Positions 1 to 13,404 of a DNA stretch of 64,000 nucleotides are shown piece by piece. Each line of letters begins with the position of its first letter. The stretch's first letter is position 1. The stretch covers positions 23,028,660 to 23,092,659 of the forward strand of contig CALNVZ010003430.1 in assembly GCA_940671915.1 (NCBI GenBank), in the 5' to 3' direction. The stretch comes from Paracentrotus lividus. Its lineage: Eukaryota > Echinodermata > Echinoidea > Camarodonta > Echinidae. A model generated the notes under the pieces. The model saw only the letters and a list, made by a program, of their open reading frames with translations. It made no database searches and was not told the origin of the DNA. The position numbers were made by a program, and so were the translations under genes.

Positions 1-1767
1 TTGGAGTCAGAAAGGTGTCCAAGGATGACATGGGTAGCTTACACTATAAAAGCAGACAAGTAAACACATTTCATGGTTATCCTCGCTATTTTGTTGGATT
101 CTTTATGTCTGTATTTTTGTTGCTTCTTCCAGTTAAGTAGCTTCCAACTTTGCCTGTCACGAAAACCATTTGAAGTCTTGGATAAATGGCCGAGTATCTG
201 AGACCAGAGGGGTTACATTTGTATGCAGACCTGTATCATTTTTAATACAATGGTTTGGATGGATGGTCAGTTGGTTTATAGTCCAGTCAAACTAGACCAA
301 ATTAGGGTGTAACCTCAAATTGCAACATAATTTATTCAACTGCAATGCATTTTGGTAAGGTCCCCAGAACACCATATCCGAACATGGGAAATAATCTAAG
401 TTGCATAATATGTGATGCGTCACGTCGAAAGGAGAGACTAGTCGCGATTTTTGAAATCCATTTTATTTGATATTATTGATCCCTGATTCCATTGCCTTGA
501 ATTTGATATTATAACCAACTAGTAAGAAGTACATAGAAGTGGAGATATTAGCCTCTGAACGCGAGGAGATTGTGCTCTTGGAATCAAAATCAGAGAAAAA
601 CGTCTGCGAAGTTTGACTTCCATTTGACTCCGAGCCAGAAAAATAAGACCATTTTTGTCACCGCTCTACTCACCGAAATGCCCTAGCAACCACTTGTTAC
701 AAAGGTGAAACGATTGACCAATGAGGAGGCTGCATTTCATCAGGTATACAGAGAACAATACTCGTCCGTCACGCATGATCGAGGCAAACGCAGCAAGCGT
801 GTTGTCTAAATAACATTCCAATCTCTCAAAAAAAGAACTAAATTTGGTTAGTTGTTTATATATCTTTCGTCAAATAAATAAAAACGTCATGCTCTTTCTA
901 ATTGTTTAAGAAAAAGTCCTGCTCTTTTAAGAAAAGTGTTTACCAATCCTGGCGCTAAATTAGTTAGAAACAAAACTATTTTAAAACTTTGGGGGTTTTA
1001 TTCCGATGTTTGCGTGCGTTCTTGAATGTCAATCGCGTATACTCTTACTCTTTATAAAGCGAGTCATTTTGATCTGAACTCTGTTGGAAATTTCGAACAT
1101 AATAATGGTCTATGACTAAATTATTCTTGTACAGGGGCTTATGCATTTTGTTTATATTCTTTGAATAAGTATATCATAGAGATAAGCCTCCAAAAATGTT
1201 TTAATAAATATTTGCGCCTCAGGAATGTATTTAGAATTTCTCTGATCACAGTTTTATGAGTGCTAGGTAGCTTAAGAACAATGAAAATAAAAACGTAAAT
1301 GATTTGCTCGATCTCGTCTTTTATGATCAAACTTGTTACCAAGTAATAAGAAGATATTAATAATTTTTAGAAATGAATTATTTTAAGAGTAAATCGTATT
1401 TTGTTTCGTCGTGTTTAGTAAAACGCTACTTTTCTTAAACACGTTACTTTGTAAAATAAACTGCCAGAAGACTTTAACCTAAATACTTGTATCAGAAGTA
1501 TTATCACGTCACCTCTTTTGTATGCTCTATGTTTCCCTGATGGAACCAAATTTGTTAATAGGGAGGTTTTATTCCATCAGGACAACAGATATCGCGGCCC
1601 TTAAAAATAAAATGCTGAAATTAACATTCATTTGGATCCAGATAGCTAAGTCAAGCAATAAGTAAAGCTTTTCCCCACATAACCCCCCCCCCCCCTCTCC
1701 CCACCCGATTGTTAGATTTTGACATTCGTTGCGTGCTCCGCTATCCCGGATGAAACAGCTTTTATCA
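1..1767. other. No gene recognised (probable long intron of the 3-O-sulfotransferase gene)
   Basis: I see no exon with convincing coding content on either strand. A C-run lies near 1682-1694. Because the last exons of the minus-strand sulfotransferase gene are not found in the window, this stretch is most likely part of its long intron; that is inference from the gene structure, not from a signal here. Confidence 0.5.
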
Positions 1768-1992
1768 TGCTACAAGTCACACAGATACTTACGTTGAGTT
1801 ACGTCCGGCTTGCGTCCAAAATTATTTCTTTTCTGCTGATCCCACGGATGCTACCGTCATGTCAGAAGTGGAAATATTGATAATTTCGTTCATTCCAGTA
1901 AACAAGAAATACATAGGTAATGATAGAATAGAAGATGAATAAGATTAAACAACACAAACGTATCTATACGTAGTGTCTGTGTGACTGCAGCA
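1768..1992. mobile_element. MITE, first of two copies (AGTCACACAGACAC termini)
   Basis: A 225-bp sequence that recurs at 19941-20172 in the same orientation. Both copies have inverted ends reading roughly TGCTNNAGTCACACAGACAC at the left and its complement (GTGTCTGTGTGACTGCAGCA) at the right. The body is well conserved between copies, including the run GGAAATATTGATAATTTCGT. No coding capacity. A short non-autonomous DNA transposon is the simplest reading; I could not fix a target-site duplication, so the superfamily is unknown. Confidence 0.75.
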
Positions 1993-2797
1993 TACAGCAG
2001 GTTGTGGCATCGCACGCAAAAATTTCTGAGTGCAGCTAAAGAGAGTTTAGTTCTCTATTCGCTCACAAAAACGAAACAAAAATCCAGTTGAAATCACACA
2101 TCACATGACAAGCCATGCGTTGCTAAGGGCGGAGCTAAACGGAGAGGGGAATGAGCGTGGACGTTCGCTTGTATGTCCGGAAAAAAATTATGACCGAAAA
2201 AAAACACTCGCCGAAAAACTGCTTTTTTACCACTTTCCCGTTACCATTTTTCACCTCATTTTTTAACAGAGCAAAGATGAAGCATGGTAGCAACCAGAAT
2301 CAAAAAAAAAATTTCCTCAAAATTTTGACTTTTTATTAGTTTGTCGATTTACTCGGATCTTTGATCTGCGACTTCCTCTCTCATTTCGACTAAAGACGTA
2401 TCACATATGGAAATTATCTAATTTGCATAATATGCAAATTACCATTCACCAGTATAAAGATGAAGATAAAAACAAGATGGTATCATAAAATTGTCCTTGT
2501 GTATCAGATTTATACAAATAAAGCATCAATAACTATGTTATTGGGGTCAGTGAACACAATGAACTAAATTCTTAAATTGATAAGTAGGCCAATAAATTAC
2601 CTAATTTTCATATGTAAATAAGTGTTATGTAATACATGTAAAATGTTGGAGAAAACTTGATTTTCCTCAAGTAAATCTGTGTGTAATTATGTAATGAAAG
2701 CAATTTGAATGATTTTATCCCATAAATATACTTCTTGCCTGGCTCAATCTCTTTTCTTCCATTCGGTTTCCATTCAGTCAGTTGCAAACAGTTTTCT
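1993..2797. other. No gene recognised; contains an inverted pair of octamer sites
   Basis: Nothing coding is seen. The only clear structure is a near-palindrome at 2421-2439, ATTTGCAT-AAT-ATGCAAAT, two perfect POU octamers head to head. The rest is AT-rich and unremarkable. Confidence 0.5.
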
Positions 2798-3575
2798 ATA
2801 TGGGCAGTTCCAAGCAAAAGGACATGGAGCTGAAAATTTCAATGTGCCGCTTGTGCCTTTGAAATCAAATTAGATCTGAAATTACCACAAGCGCTTCTTT
2901 ACAATACAACAATCATTTTTTAAGTTAAAAAAATAATGCGATTCAAGTATTCTTGCGCTGAATAATCGATCAAACCCAAATTTGCACGTATGGGACTATG
3001 GGGCTTTAAATGCCATCTAATTTCTTATATCTCGTCACTTTTTGCCAATTTTTTGGCTAAATGTAATTGTCATGGTCTACTCCAACAAACTTTGTATTAA
3101 TATTTCTTTATAATGCATTTTTCCTCATGAAAAAGACCGGGAACCACACGTCACTCCGTAACCGTTCACTCCCGTAACCGGATAAGGGTTCAAGTTTTAA
3201 GCCATAATTAACAAAATATTCAACCAATTTTTTTATGCAAGGTGCATATTATACCTAGAATAATATAGAATCCAACCAATCAATAACTCAAATTGTGATA
3301 GCTATTTAAATGTTCACAGAGTTTAAGCAAAATGTTTTCTGCTCAAATATGCATGTCCATTTTGCGTCACTCCGTAACCCATGATTATGAATATTTCATA
3401 TCTCATTAATAAGAGATCGCTGTAAAAAAAATTATCATTTTGAAAAGAGGGTACCATCAGCTTTTGTCATGAACCATTTCTTTGTAAATAAAGATTAAAA
3501 CTTTGATGATAAACTTGTTTGAATGCTGAAATGTTGCTTCTGAATGTCACTCCGTTACCTTGGAACTGCCCATAT
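2798..3575. mobile_element. Non-autonomous TIR element with GTCACTCCGTAACC motif (element C)
   Basis: A 778-bp element with perfect 17-bp terminal inverted repeats, ATATGGGCAGTTCCAAG at 2798-2814 and its complement at 3559-3575. Inside, the word GTCACTCCGTAACC or a close variant occurs around 3150-3178, 3365-3379 and 3546-3559, the last abutting the right terminus. Positions 2813-3010 are homologous, inverted, to 56866-57045, part of another element of the same size. No reading frame for a transposase. The target duplication cannot be read because the flanks are themselves palindromic. Confidence 0.8.
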
Positions 3576-4820
3576 GTTACATACATGTATTGGTGAAAGA
3601 ATATATATATATTGAGAAGAGAACTTTAGGTTTATTTCAAATGTAGGATTTAAGATAAAAAGAAAAAGTAGGTTGGGCCGTAATTTCAAAGAAAAAACTT
3701 ATATCGGTTGCAAGAAAATTCAGTAGCAATTGTTTGTTTTTGTCTTCTTCTTCTTCTTCTTTCTTTCTTTTCTGCCAATGCCTGTACTTCAGTAAACTGG
3801 AAAACGCCGCACTCACTCTGTTTTCAAGTGCCTTTTATTCCTTCACATGGTGTTTTGGAAACTGCAATTGACAGAAAGGAACTTATAGACTTGTATCAGT
3901 TTCTTGTATCCTTTCTTCTGGGTAAACTACATGCACTTAGACCCCTTTACCTTTTACACCCTTTTAGAATCATTTTAGACCCTTTTAGAACCTGCTATAA
4001 TAATTTTAGAAATGTTAAGAACCTTTTAGAACCTTTTCGTTAGAAGGAGAGATGCTGCTCAACGCCAATCAATTTGTTGAATTATTTACTTTTCTTTGTA
4101 TCCTGAAATGCCTACTTTTCTGGTACACATCCTCTAAACATACAGAGGTGTGAAAAACATGCAAAAAACTACATGTATGTGCATGCAGGCCTTGTAAGTT
4201 GTTATATTGCACTGACAGGAAAACCCAATAGTGTCAGTTCCTTACCTTCCCAAAATATATGTAGATTCAAAGATGATCTTATGAAAGTAAACTGTACCAG
4301 CTAATATTATCTTTCTAGAAGAGTTTCCATGAATAAATAATGAAGTCCCTGGTTGAAAAATGCTTTCAAGGTACAACTTTTTAAATTTCAAAAGAGCTTT
4401 AATATGAAGTCTGCACAGATAATTGGATATTGGTTTCTTAAATCTTCTTTCAGCAATGTCAATATTCCTTTCTATATTCTAGATAAGTTTACAGTTGTAC
4501 GGTTTATTTCAAAGCGATGGAATTGTCCAGTTATGAGCCTTTATCAAAAGTAAAGATTATGAACTGTCACGCCCATAAAATTAATGAGCAGAAAAGATCT
4601 ATAATCATCTCATTAAATATGACATAAAAGTCATGCCCTCTATCTTTATGGCATGTAATAAAGGTATATTTGACCCCATAAAACTCCCAAGTAAGCTGGC
4701 CTGATTTCATCCATGCATTCCATTATTTATTCATTTAAACAAAACAAAAACAAACAAAAAATGTGCATTTTGTCATGCACATGTACATGTAGCATGCACG
4801 ATATGCATCTGGTTCTGGTT
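3576..4820. other. No gene recognised; short degenerate CTTTTAGAACC repeats
   Basis: Around 3940-4040 the word CTTTTAGAACC and variants (CCCTTTTAGAATC, CCTTTTAGAACC) recur at 10-25 bp spacing, a degenerate short tandem repeat. A TTC-rich microsatellite lies near 3740-3770. Otherwise nothing is recognised. Confidence 0.45.
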
Positions 4821-4944
4821 AGGACAACTATACGGACAACTATATCCCCACCAAAAATCTTCCACCATAACCTACACCTAACCCTTGTACACTATTTCTG
4901 GATTTTGTTGTCCTGGGGGTAATTGTCCAGGGAGTGGTTGTCCT
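4821..4944. mobile_element. Small foldback with GGACAACTA/GGGGTAATTGTCC motif
   Basis: About 124 bp that begin AGGACAACTATACGGACAAC and end with GGGGTAATTGTCC, then GTGGTTGTCCT, so that the two ends are complementary. The same word, GGACAATTACCCC and its complement, forms the terminal arrays of the large element at 34513-37646. It looks like a tiny relative or internal-deletion copy of that element. Confidence 0.5.
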
Positions 4945-6650
4945 GGTAATCATCTCAACCTATTACAAACTGTTTGATTACTGAGAGCATCTGCAGCGTT
5001 TACTCAAAATATTTTTATATTATCTTCAAAACAAAGGAGGAAAACATTGGCAGTATTAATGACTACCTCAACATCAATCAAAACACAATGCTGACTCTCC
5101 TCAAATACCTTTTTTTTTTAAATTAGACTTTTCACACGGAGTCATGATCATATTTTCAAAGAAAATGGTGACAGGGCCACAATTTCAATTCTAACATTTC
5201 AGAGATTATAACAATACACAGTTTGTAATGTTTGTAAAAGACCAACACCAAGTTTCATCCTCAATGATTATGTTAACCAGCATGATTTCTAATTAATGAG
5301 CACCCCAACTGTTTTTTTACAGGCATCAAACTAGGAATCCCACACTTTAGTAACCAATATACATTGTACATGTAGGTGCCTTCGGCAAGGTGAAAATAAG
5401 TGGAATTTGGTCTGGTATAGGCCTACACACAAGAAAAGAAAATTTAACCTACTTGTAATTGTGTTTTGAACACAATAGTAGGAACTAATGTTTGTTGGTG
5501 CAGGGGATTTAGCAGATAAAGAAACGGGTGGATCGAATCGCAATATTCCAGTAAATCCCATCAAAGTTTTCTATTCAGGTTATTTTTTCCCCTTTGGCAG
5601 ATGACCATGTAATGACCTTACTGATATTGTAAAATATATTCTTTCAACCTGTTTACACCACAAAGTTTGTCCAAAATTATTTATAAAGAATTAAAGTCTT
5701 TAAAATTTATATGCATGTTTTTTCCCCATTTTTACATACATGTAGGCCTAAGAATATGTTGTCATGCCTTTTTAATCTCAATGTACAAATGTATTTTTAT
5801 ACTGTCCAGTTTTAATTGATTATCTCGTATTGTTATTCATTACCTGAAATTACATGTTTATTTATTATGTTTGAAAAACAGAATGTAAATCAATTTTTAA
5901 ACTAGCATGACAACATTATAACACTGAATCGTGATCCTTTACTGAACTATACAGCGACTGTTATAATATCATATTTAGAGTTTTTATGCATGAAATATGA
6001 ATAAATTGAAAAAATATTGGAATAACATTATGTACAAGTACAACCCATTTAAATACTGGACTGTAATATGTACACAAATTGTTTTCTTGAATTTTGCCAA
6101 TTATTCTAATGAAACTTCATTAGTAATTGAGTAATTATATATAAACTGGGTGCAGCAGTAAATGCGACACAGTCCCACACATACATCATATATATACAGT
6201 GTTTGGCCTAAATGTAGTATGATCCCTGAATCCATTCTTTAAGACTTTTTTCACATTGAGCTTTCTCCAATATTTTGACACCTTTTGTCCATTCAGCCCC
6301 TCAGAGCCTCCTGAGAGAACCTTTAAAATCTTTTGTCAGGTTCCTTACATTCACTATCCCAACCCCCTCATTGGGGTCTCTGTTTGTTACTCGATAAATA
6401 ACCTTACTTCTATTATTACTATGTTCCAGAAAAGGACATTACAATGGCTTTGCTTGTGTTGGAAATACATGTACATTATGCATGTAGACTTACATTTCAC
6501 TCTGAGCTATGCTGAACTATAAATTAAGGACTTTAATCATCATCTTATATCTTGGCTGGAACTAAAATTTATATTGATGCATACACACTAGATGTGTGAG
6601 TAAAACAAAACGGAAGGAAACCTAAAAATCTCAACTTACATGTTTAATAG
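4945..6650. other. No gene recognised
   Basis: AT-rich sequence with scattered ATACATGTA words. I find no splice-flanked coding segment and no structured repeat. Confidence 0.5.
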
Positions 6651-7989
6651 CAGGGGCGGATCTAGGTTTTTTCCAAGGGGGGGGTTGAGGGGATGAAAAA
6701 AAAATCTTGCGAGCGGAGCGAGCAAACGAGCGCGGAGCGCGAGTTTCAACTCCTCGATTTTAGGCCTATACGGACTCTATGAAAACGAGGTTAATTTAAC
6801 ATCTAAAACAATTTTCTTATGAGTTGGAGTTATTTTTGTGGCTATGCATAGGCGCAGAGCCAGCAAGTTCGACCGAGCCGAATTTATGGGTTGATACAGA
6901 AAGATACTTAAATGGAATAAATAAGGGACTTTTTAGTATTATTAATTTTTAAAAGAATAAATGTCGTATTGTAGACCCGCTATTAAGTATCTGCGAGCAC
7001 GTTTCCGCGGACAGCGCGAGTGAGAAGTTTTGACATCATAAGTAAGTAATTTGTGTACGCATTATGATTTAGTATGCGAGCGAGCCGGAAGCGCGAGCCG
7101 AAAGAGTATTGGTTGGTTAAAAAGATAGAAGGAAATAGAATAATAGGGGCGACTTTCCTAAGTGATACATGAATGTAATTTTTTTTTAGCGGAGTGCGAG
7201 TTTTAGACAATCCACGCTTTATAGGCCTAATACTGACCTAAGGCCGAGGATTATTTAAACAATTTTAGAGTTGAGTTATTTGTTGCATTATGATAGGCAG
7301 CGAAGCGCGAAGCATGAGCCGAAAATTTTGGGTTTTAAAAGATATATGGAATAAATAAAGGGCACTTTTTTTAGTATTAATTAATTTTTAAAAAAGATAA
7401 TTGTGTATTGTAGACCCTATTACGTATCGTGACGCGGAAGCGCGAGCTGAAAATTTTGAACTCAAAATTGAAGTTATTTGTGCATTATGATTTAGTATCA
7501 GCGCGAGCGCGAAGCGGCGAGCCGTAAAATATTTGGGTTTTAAAAGATATATGGAATAAATAAAGGGGCACTTTCTAGTAATTAATTAATTTTTTTTTAG
7601 ATAATTGTGTATTGTAGACCCTATTAAGTATCTGCGAGCGGCTGAAGCGCGAGCCGAAAATTTTGAGTTTTTGTGCATTATAATTTAGTATCCGCTCGAC
7701 GCGGAAGCGGCGACCGAAAATCAATTGGGTTTTAAAAAGATATATGATATTAAAACAGGCACTTTTCTAGTACTTTCTATTTGTTCGCTTCGCCACCCTC
7801 CTCTCTCCTCCCCCAACAAGAAAATAATAAATTAATATGAATATGAGATAAGATAAATAAAATAAATCATATAAATAAAATTACAAGTTAAAAAAAAAGA
7901 TAAGATTAAAAAAAAAAAAAAATGGTCCCCGGATTTTTTTTGGGGGGGGGGTTGCAACCCCCCCAACCCCCCCTCTAGATCCGCTTCTG
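6651..7989. mobile_element. hAT-like non-autonomous element, 5-bp TSD AATAG
   Basis: The left end reads CAGGGGCGGATCTAGG and the right end CTCTAGATCCGCTTCTG, imperfect terminal inverted repeats. Direct copies of AATAG flank it (6646-6650 and 7990-7994). The inside holds at least four degenerate units of about 150-200 bp, each with a GCGAGCGGAGCG-type segment, then GCGAGCCGAAAATTTTGGGT, AAAGATATATGGAATAAA and TGTGTATTGTAGACCCTATTAAG. No transposase frame. CAGGG termini with 5-bp duplications match the hAT subgroup that makes 5-bp target duplications; superfamily assignment is inference. Confidence 0.75.
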
Positions 7990-7994
7990 AATAG

Positions 7995-9372
7995 ACTGTC
8001 ACTTTACATGGCAAGGAATATGACTGTGTATGCTACAATGTATATCTCAAACCAAATTCTAAACCTTTGCCTACAAAAAGATCACAAGGCTTTCACTCTA
8101 GAATCTGAAGTCTTCCCTTCCCTTTCAATTATAATTTACGAAAACAACTTTTTCTGTATGATAAGTTCCAGTGACTGGGCACACTAAGGAGAGCTTACAA
8201 CGCTTTGCTCTGCATGTACATGTACAATGTAGGCTTACTACACAAAGCATATCTTTCTTTTCAATAAAAGTTATCTTTCTTTCAAAAACACTTCAGACAG
8301 TGTTGAGGCCAAGGCTTACATGTACATACATGTATACCTCTTCATGTTTTCCTCTAAAAAAAAAAAATAATAATAACCTTCAAAGTTCTTGTAACAGTGT
8401 GTAATTTCCATTTGAATCCTAACTTTGATTTGTTATTTTAGACAATTTTCAAATCTTGTTCTCCCTATCTGTCCATCTCCTAAACTCCTTACTAAAGAAG
8501 ACTATTACCAAAGGATCATCATAAAATAACAAACCCTTTATATATTTAAATTGAAAATCTTACTGGTAACCAAGAGTACCCCAATACCAGAGTCAAAAAC
8601 TAATCGAGCTCATCCAACCACGCATCTGTCTGTTGAAAGGCGCAACAAACTTATATCTGTGAATCTCATTAAAAACTCGACCTTGATGTCTTTACCAACT
8701 CTTTTCATATTTTTCGGGAGATATGATATTTGGTTTAGCCGCATTACAAAAACAGCCCGGGGAGATAGAACGAGGGATTACACATCCTGTAAAAATTGAG
8801 GTAGACCACCGAAAGGAGGGGCAAATTTGCACCTCTGTTGAAAGAACCAAGATAAGATTATGTCTCAGATATTTTAAAGAGATCTTATCAAAAGTAGTTC
8901 ATGATCCCAGCTCTCAGTCCCATGAACCAGAAAACATGCGGGCCGACTGGACATAAAGTTGACCTGATAGTCAATGAAGATACTATCGCGTTTTAATAAT
9001 ATTTTGAAAGATGCATACATTTTCATACCTTAGAAACCAAAGTTCCATTGACAAATGACAATGGTACTTGCCTACAGTGGTGATATGAATGGATAACCCA
9101 CCCTACAATTTACACACTACATGTAGGTTGTGATTCTTTATGATTGATATCGTCAAGTGAATCAAGTGAACACTTCCACATATACTGACTATGAATAATA
9201 TAAAAAGTAGCTATTATCATACACTTTGAAAACAAACAATATTTACTTTTGTAAAAATTTAAATTAAAATGTACACTTTTCCAATTTACAACTAATTCTA
9301 AAGTTTAAACTTTACTTTTCCAGATTGAAGGAGGCAGTAACTGGTCTCAAACTTTGGGATAATTATCCAGAC
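7995..9372. other. No gene recognised
   Basis: No coding exon or structured repeat recognised. Around 8370 there is an A-rich tract with AAT repeats. Confidence 0.45.
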
Positions 9373-9377
9373 TAGTT

Positions 9378-9748
9378 CAGGCCTCTACAAAAATTTTACT
9401 TTTCGCTTGCCCGTATTTTCTTTTCATTTTCTTTGTTTAGACCCTAATCGTGATTTAATACTTAATAGCAACTACTATCTGAGACCTAATAAGAGTCCAT
9501 AAATGACGAGCGTATAGGGAGATTGCATACAAGAATATTAAGGCATTTTTTGTGTGTGATATTTTGTCTGATTCGTATTCATAAACACATATTTTATGGT
9601 GTTTTTGAGGTGAAATGTCGCACATACATGTATATCTTGCTCTCAAATCATGGCTTGCCCGATCGGGCAAGTGAATTTGATCTTTACTTGCCCGCCATGG
9701 GTTTTCACTTGCCCCGGGCAAGTGGGCAAGTGGGTTTGTAGCGCCCTG
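9378..9748. mobile_element. hAT-like MITE, 5-bp TSD TAGTT
   Basis: Starts CAGGCCTCTACAAA and ends TTTGTAGCGCCCTG, inverted with few mismatches, flanked by TAGTT at 9373-9377 and 9749-9753. The right half is a stack of CTTGCCCG/CGGGCAAG words in both orientations, which would fold into a strong hairpin, and CTTGCCCG also occurs near the left end. About 371 bp, no coding capacity. It shares the CAG...CTG ends and 5-bp duplication with the elements at 6651 and 31798. Confidence 0.75.
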
Positions 9749-9964
9749 TAGTTCATGATCCCTTCCAAAATCATTAACAAAAAACAAATTTATTTCGAGG
9801 TCTTTAACAGTATGAAGAGGAAGCACAGACAATACAATAATAACATGACACATAAATAGAGATTTGATCTGGAAAAATTGTTGTCAAAGGATTGCATAAC
9901 ACTACCCAACATATCACCAGAGATACATGTACTAAAAGTTCATCATGTGTGTGTTTAAACATTC

Positions 9965-10469
9965 AATACCCTTTTCTCATTACGGTTTCTTTACCCCGTA
10001 CTATCCTTAACCCCATACTTTCCTTTACCCCATACTATTTATTTTCCTTTTCCGACGAGCCAAAATATCTGCCTAACCCCGGCTAAGAAAATGCATGCTG
10101 TTCTCACACAGAATTCGCTTACCCCGCCTTTTCCAATAGAGCGGTTCGCTGACTGGACAACAGCTGCTGGCACCTGTGTGTCTCAGCACCACTTTTTGCG
10201 TTAGCCGGGTATAACTTCCATTGCTGTTCCGACGGGAGTTCTTCACCCCGGCTTTTATCTCTTAGCACCGCAATTGCCTGGCTAACCCTGCTATTTTGCA
10301 GGGCCAGAGAATCCTGTACTATAGGTGGGGTTAGCCTACTTTGCAAAAACATCGTCGGAACAGAAAGTGGAATAAGCTTTACCCCGTACTATAGGTGGGG
10401 CTAAATGGCAAGTTAGTACTACCTATAGTACGGGGTTAACGAAATTTTGGTACGTGAGAAAAGGGTATT
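9965..10469. mobile_element. MITE with AATACCCTTTTCTCA termini, next to a splice donor
   Basis: A 505-bp element with terminal inverted repeats AATACCCTTTTCTCA (9965-9979) and its complement (10455-10469), extended inward by TTNNCCCCGTACTA. CCCCGTACTA, CCCCATACTA and TACTATAGGTGGGG recur inside in both orientations. A diverged fragment of the same family lies at 27714-27850. Its right end is only 18 bp from the donor of the sulfotransferase exon at 10488-10654, within the intron. No frame of its own is coding. Confidence 0.75.
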
Positions 10470-10486
10470 TAGAGAATGCAATCTTA

Positions 10487-13008
<2,522 letters not shown>

Positions 13009-13404
13009 CTTGGCATCGCTCTGTTTCTGCCCCGGACTGTCGGCTGAACTTGAGGTTGAACTGCTTGAGAAATCATCCTCCTTTTGTCCAACTTGACCCC
13101 TCTGAGCCCCCTTCGCTAGTCCCTTGATGCCCTCCGCTGGTAGAGCATTATGGGGTATTCGATGTATCTTTCTCGAAGGATTCTTCCGATGTTCTTTGGC
13201 CCCTCTCTCATGCGCCCCATCCTCTCTTTGATGCTGGAATGTCTCTATATTTGAACCCTGTACGTTCTCATTGGATAAATGTCTCTTTGTCAATGTGATG
13301 GACGCAAAGAAATAGAATGCAGAGAAGACGATAATGGTGACCAAGATCTTCCGGTGGTATCGCCAGCATATCGTACGTGCATCCTTCATCGTTTTTATCA
13401 ACAT
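13009..13404 (-). CDS. Heparan sulfate 3-O-sulfotransferase, coding exon 1 (signal anchor and stem)
   Basis: Encodes the N-terminal 132 residues and ends exactly on a codon at AAG|GTTAGT. The start shows the plan of a Golgi type II membrane protein: short basic cytoplasmic tail (KDARTICWRYHRK), one hydrophobic anchor at residues 20-38 (ILVTIIVF...ASITL), then a charged and Ser-rich luminal stem (FSSSSTSSS near residues 112-120). Two starts are possible, residue 1 at 13402-13404 and Met6; neither context is decisive, and I keep the first because it is in frame with no stop between. Function is fixed by the next exon, which carries the PAPS loop. Upstream non-coding exons were not identified. 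Confidence 0.85.

Noticed and set aside
7832-8014. Minus-strand frame of 60 codons
   Set aside because: It reads through the G-run and terminus of the hAT-like element at 6651-7989.
9455-9853. A 132-codon open frame on the minus strand
   Set aside because: It runs through the CTTGCCCG hairpin of the MITE at 9378-9748 and resembles no protein family; it is a by-product of the repeat.
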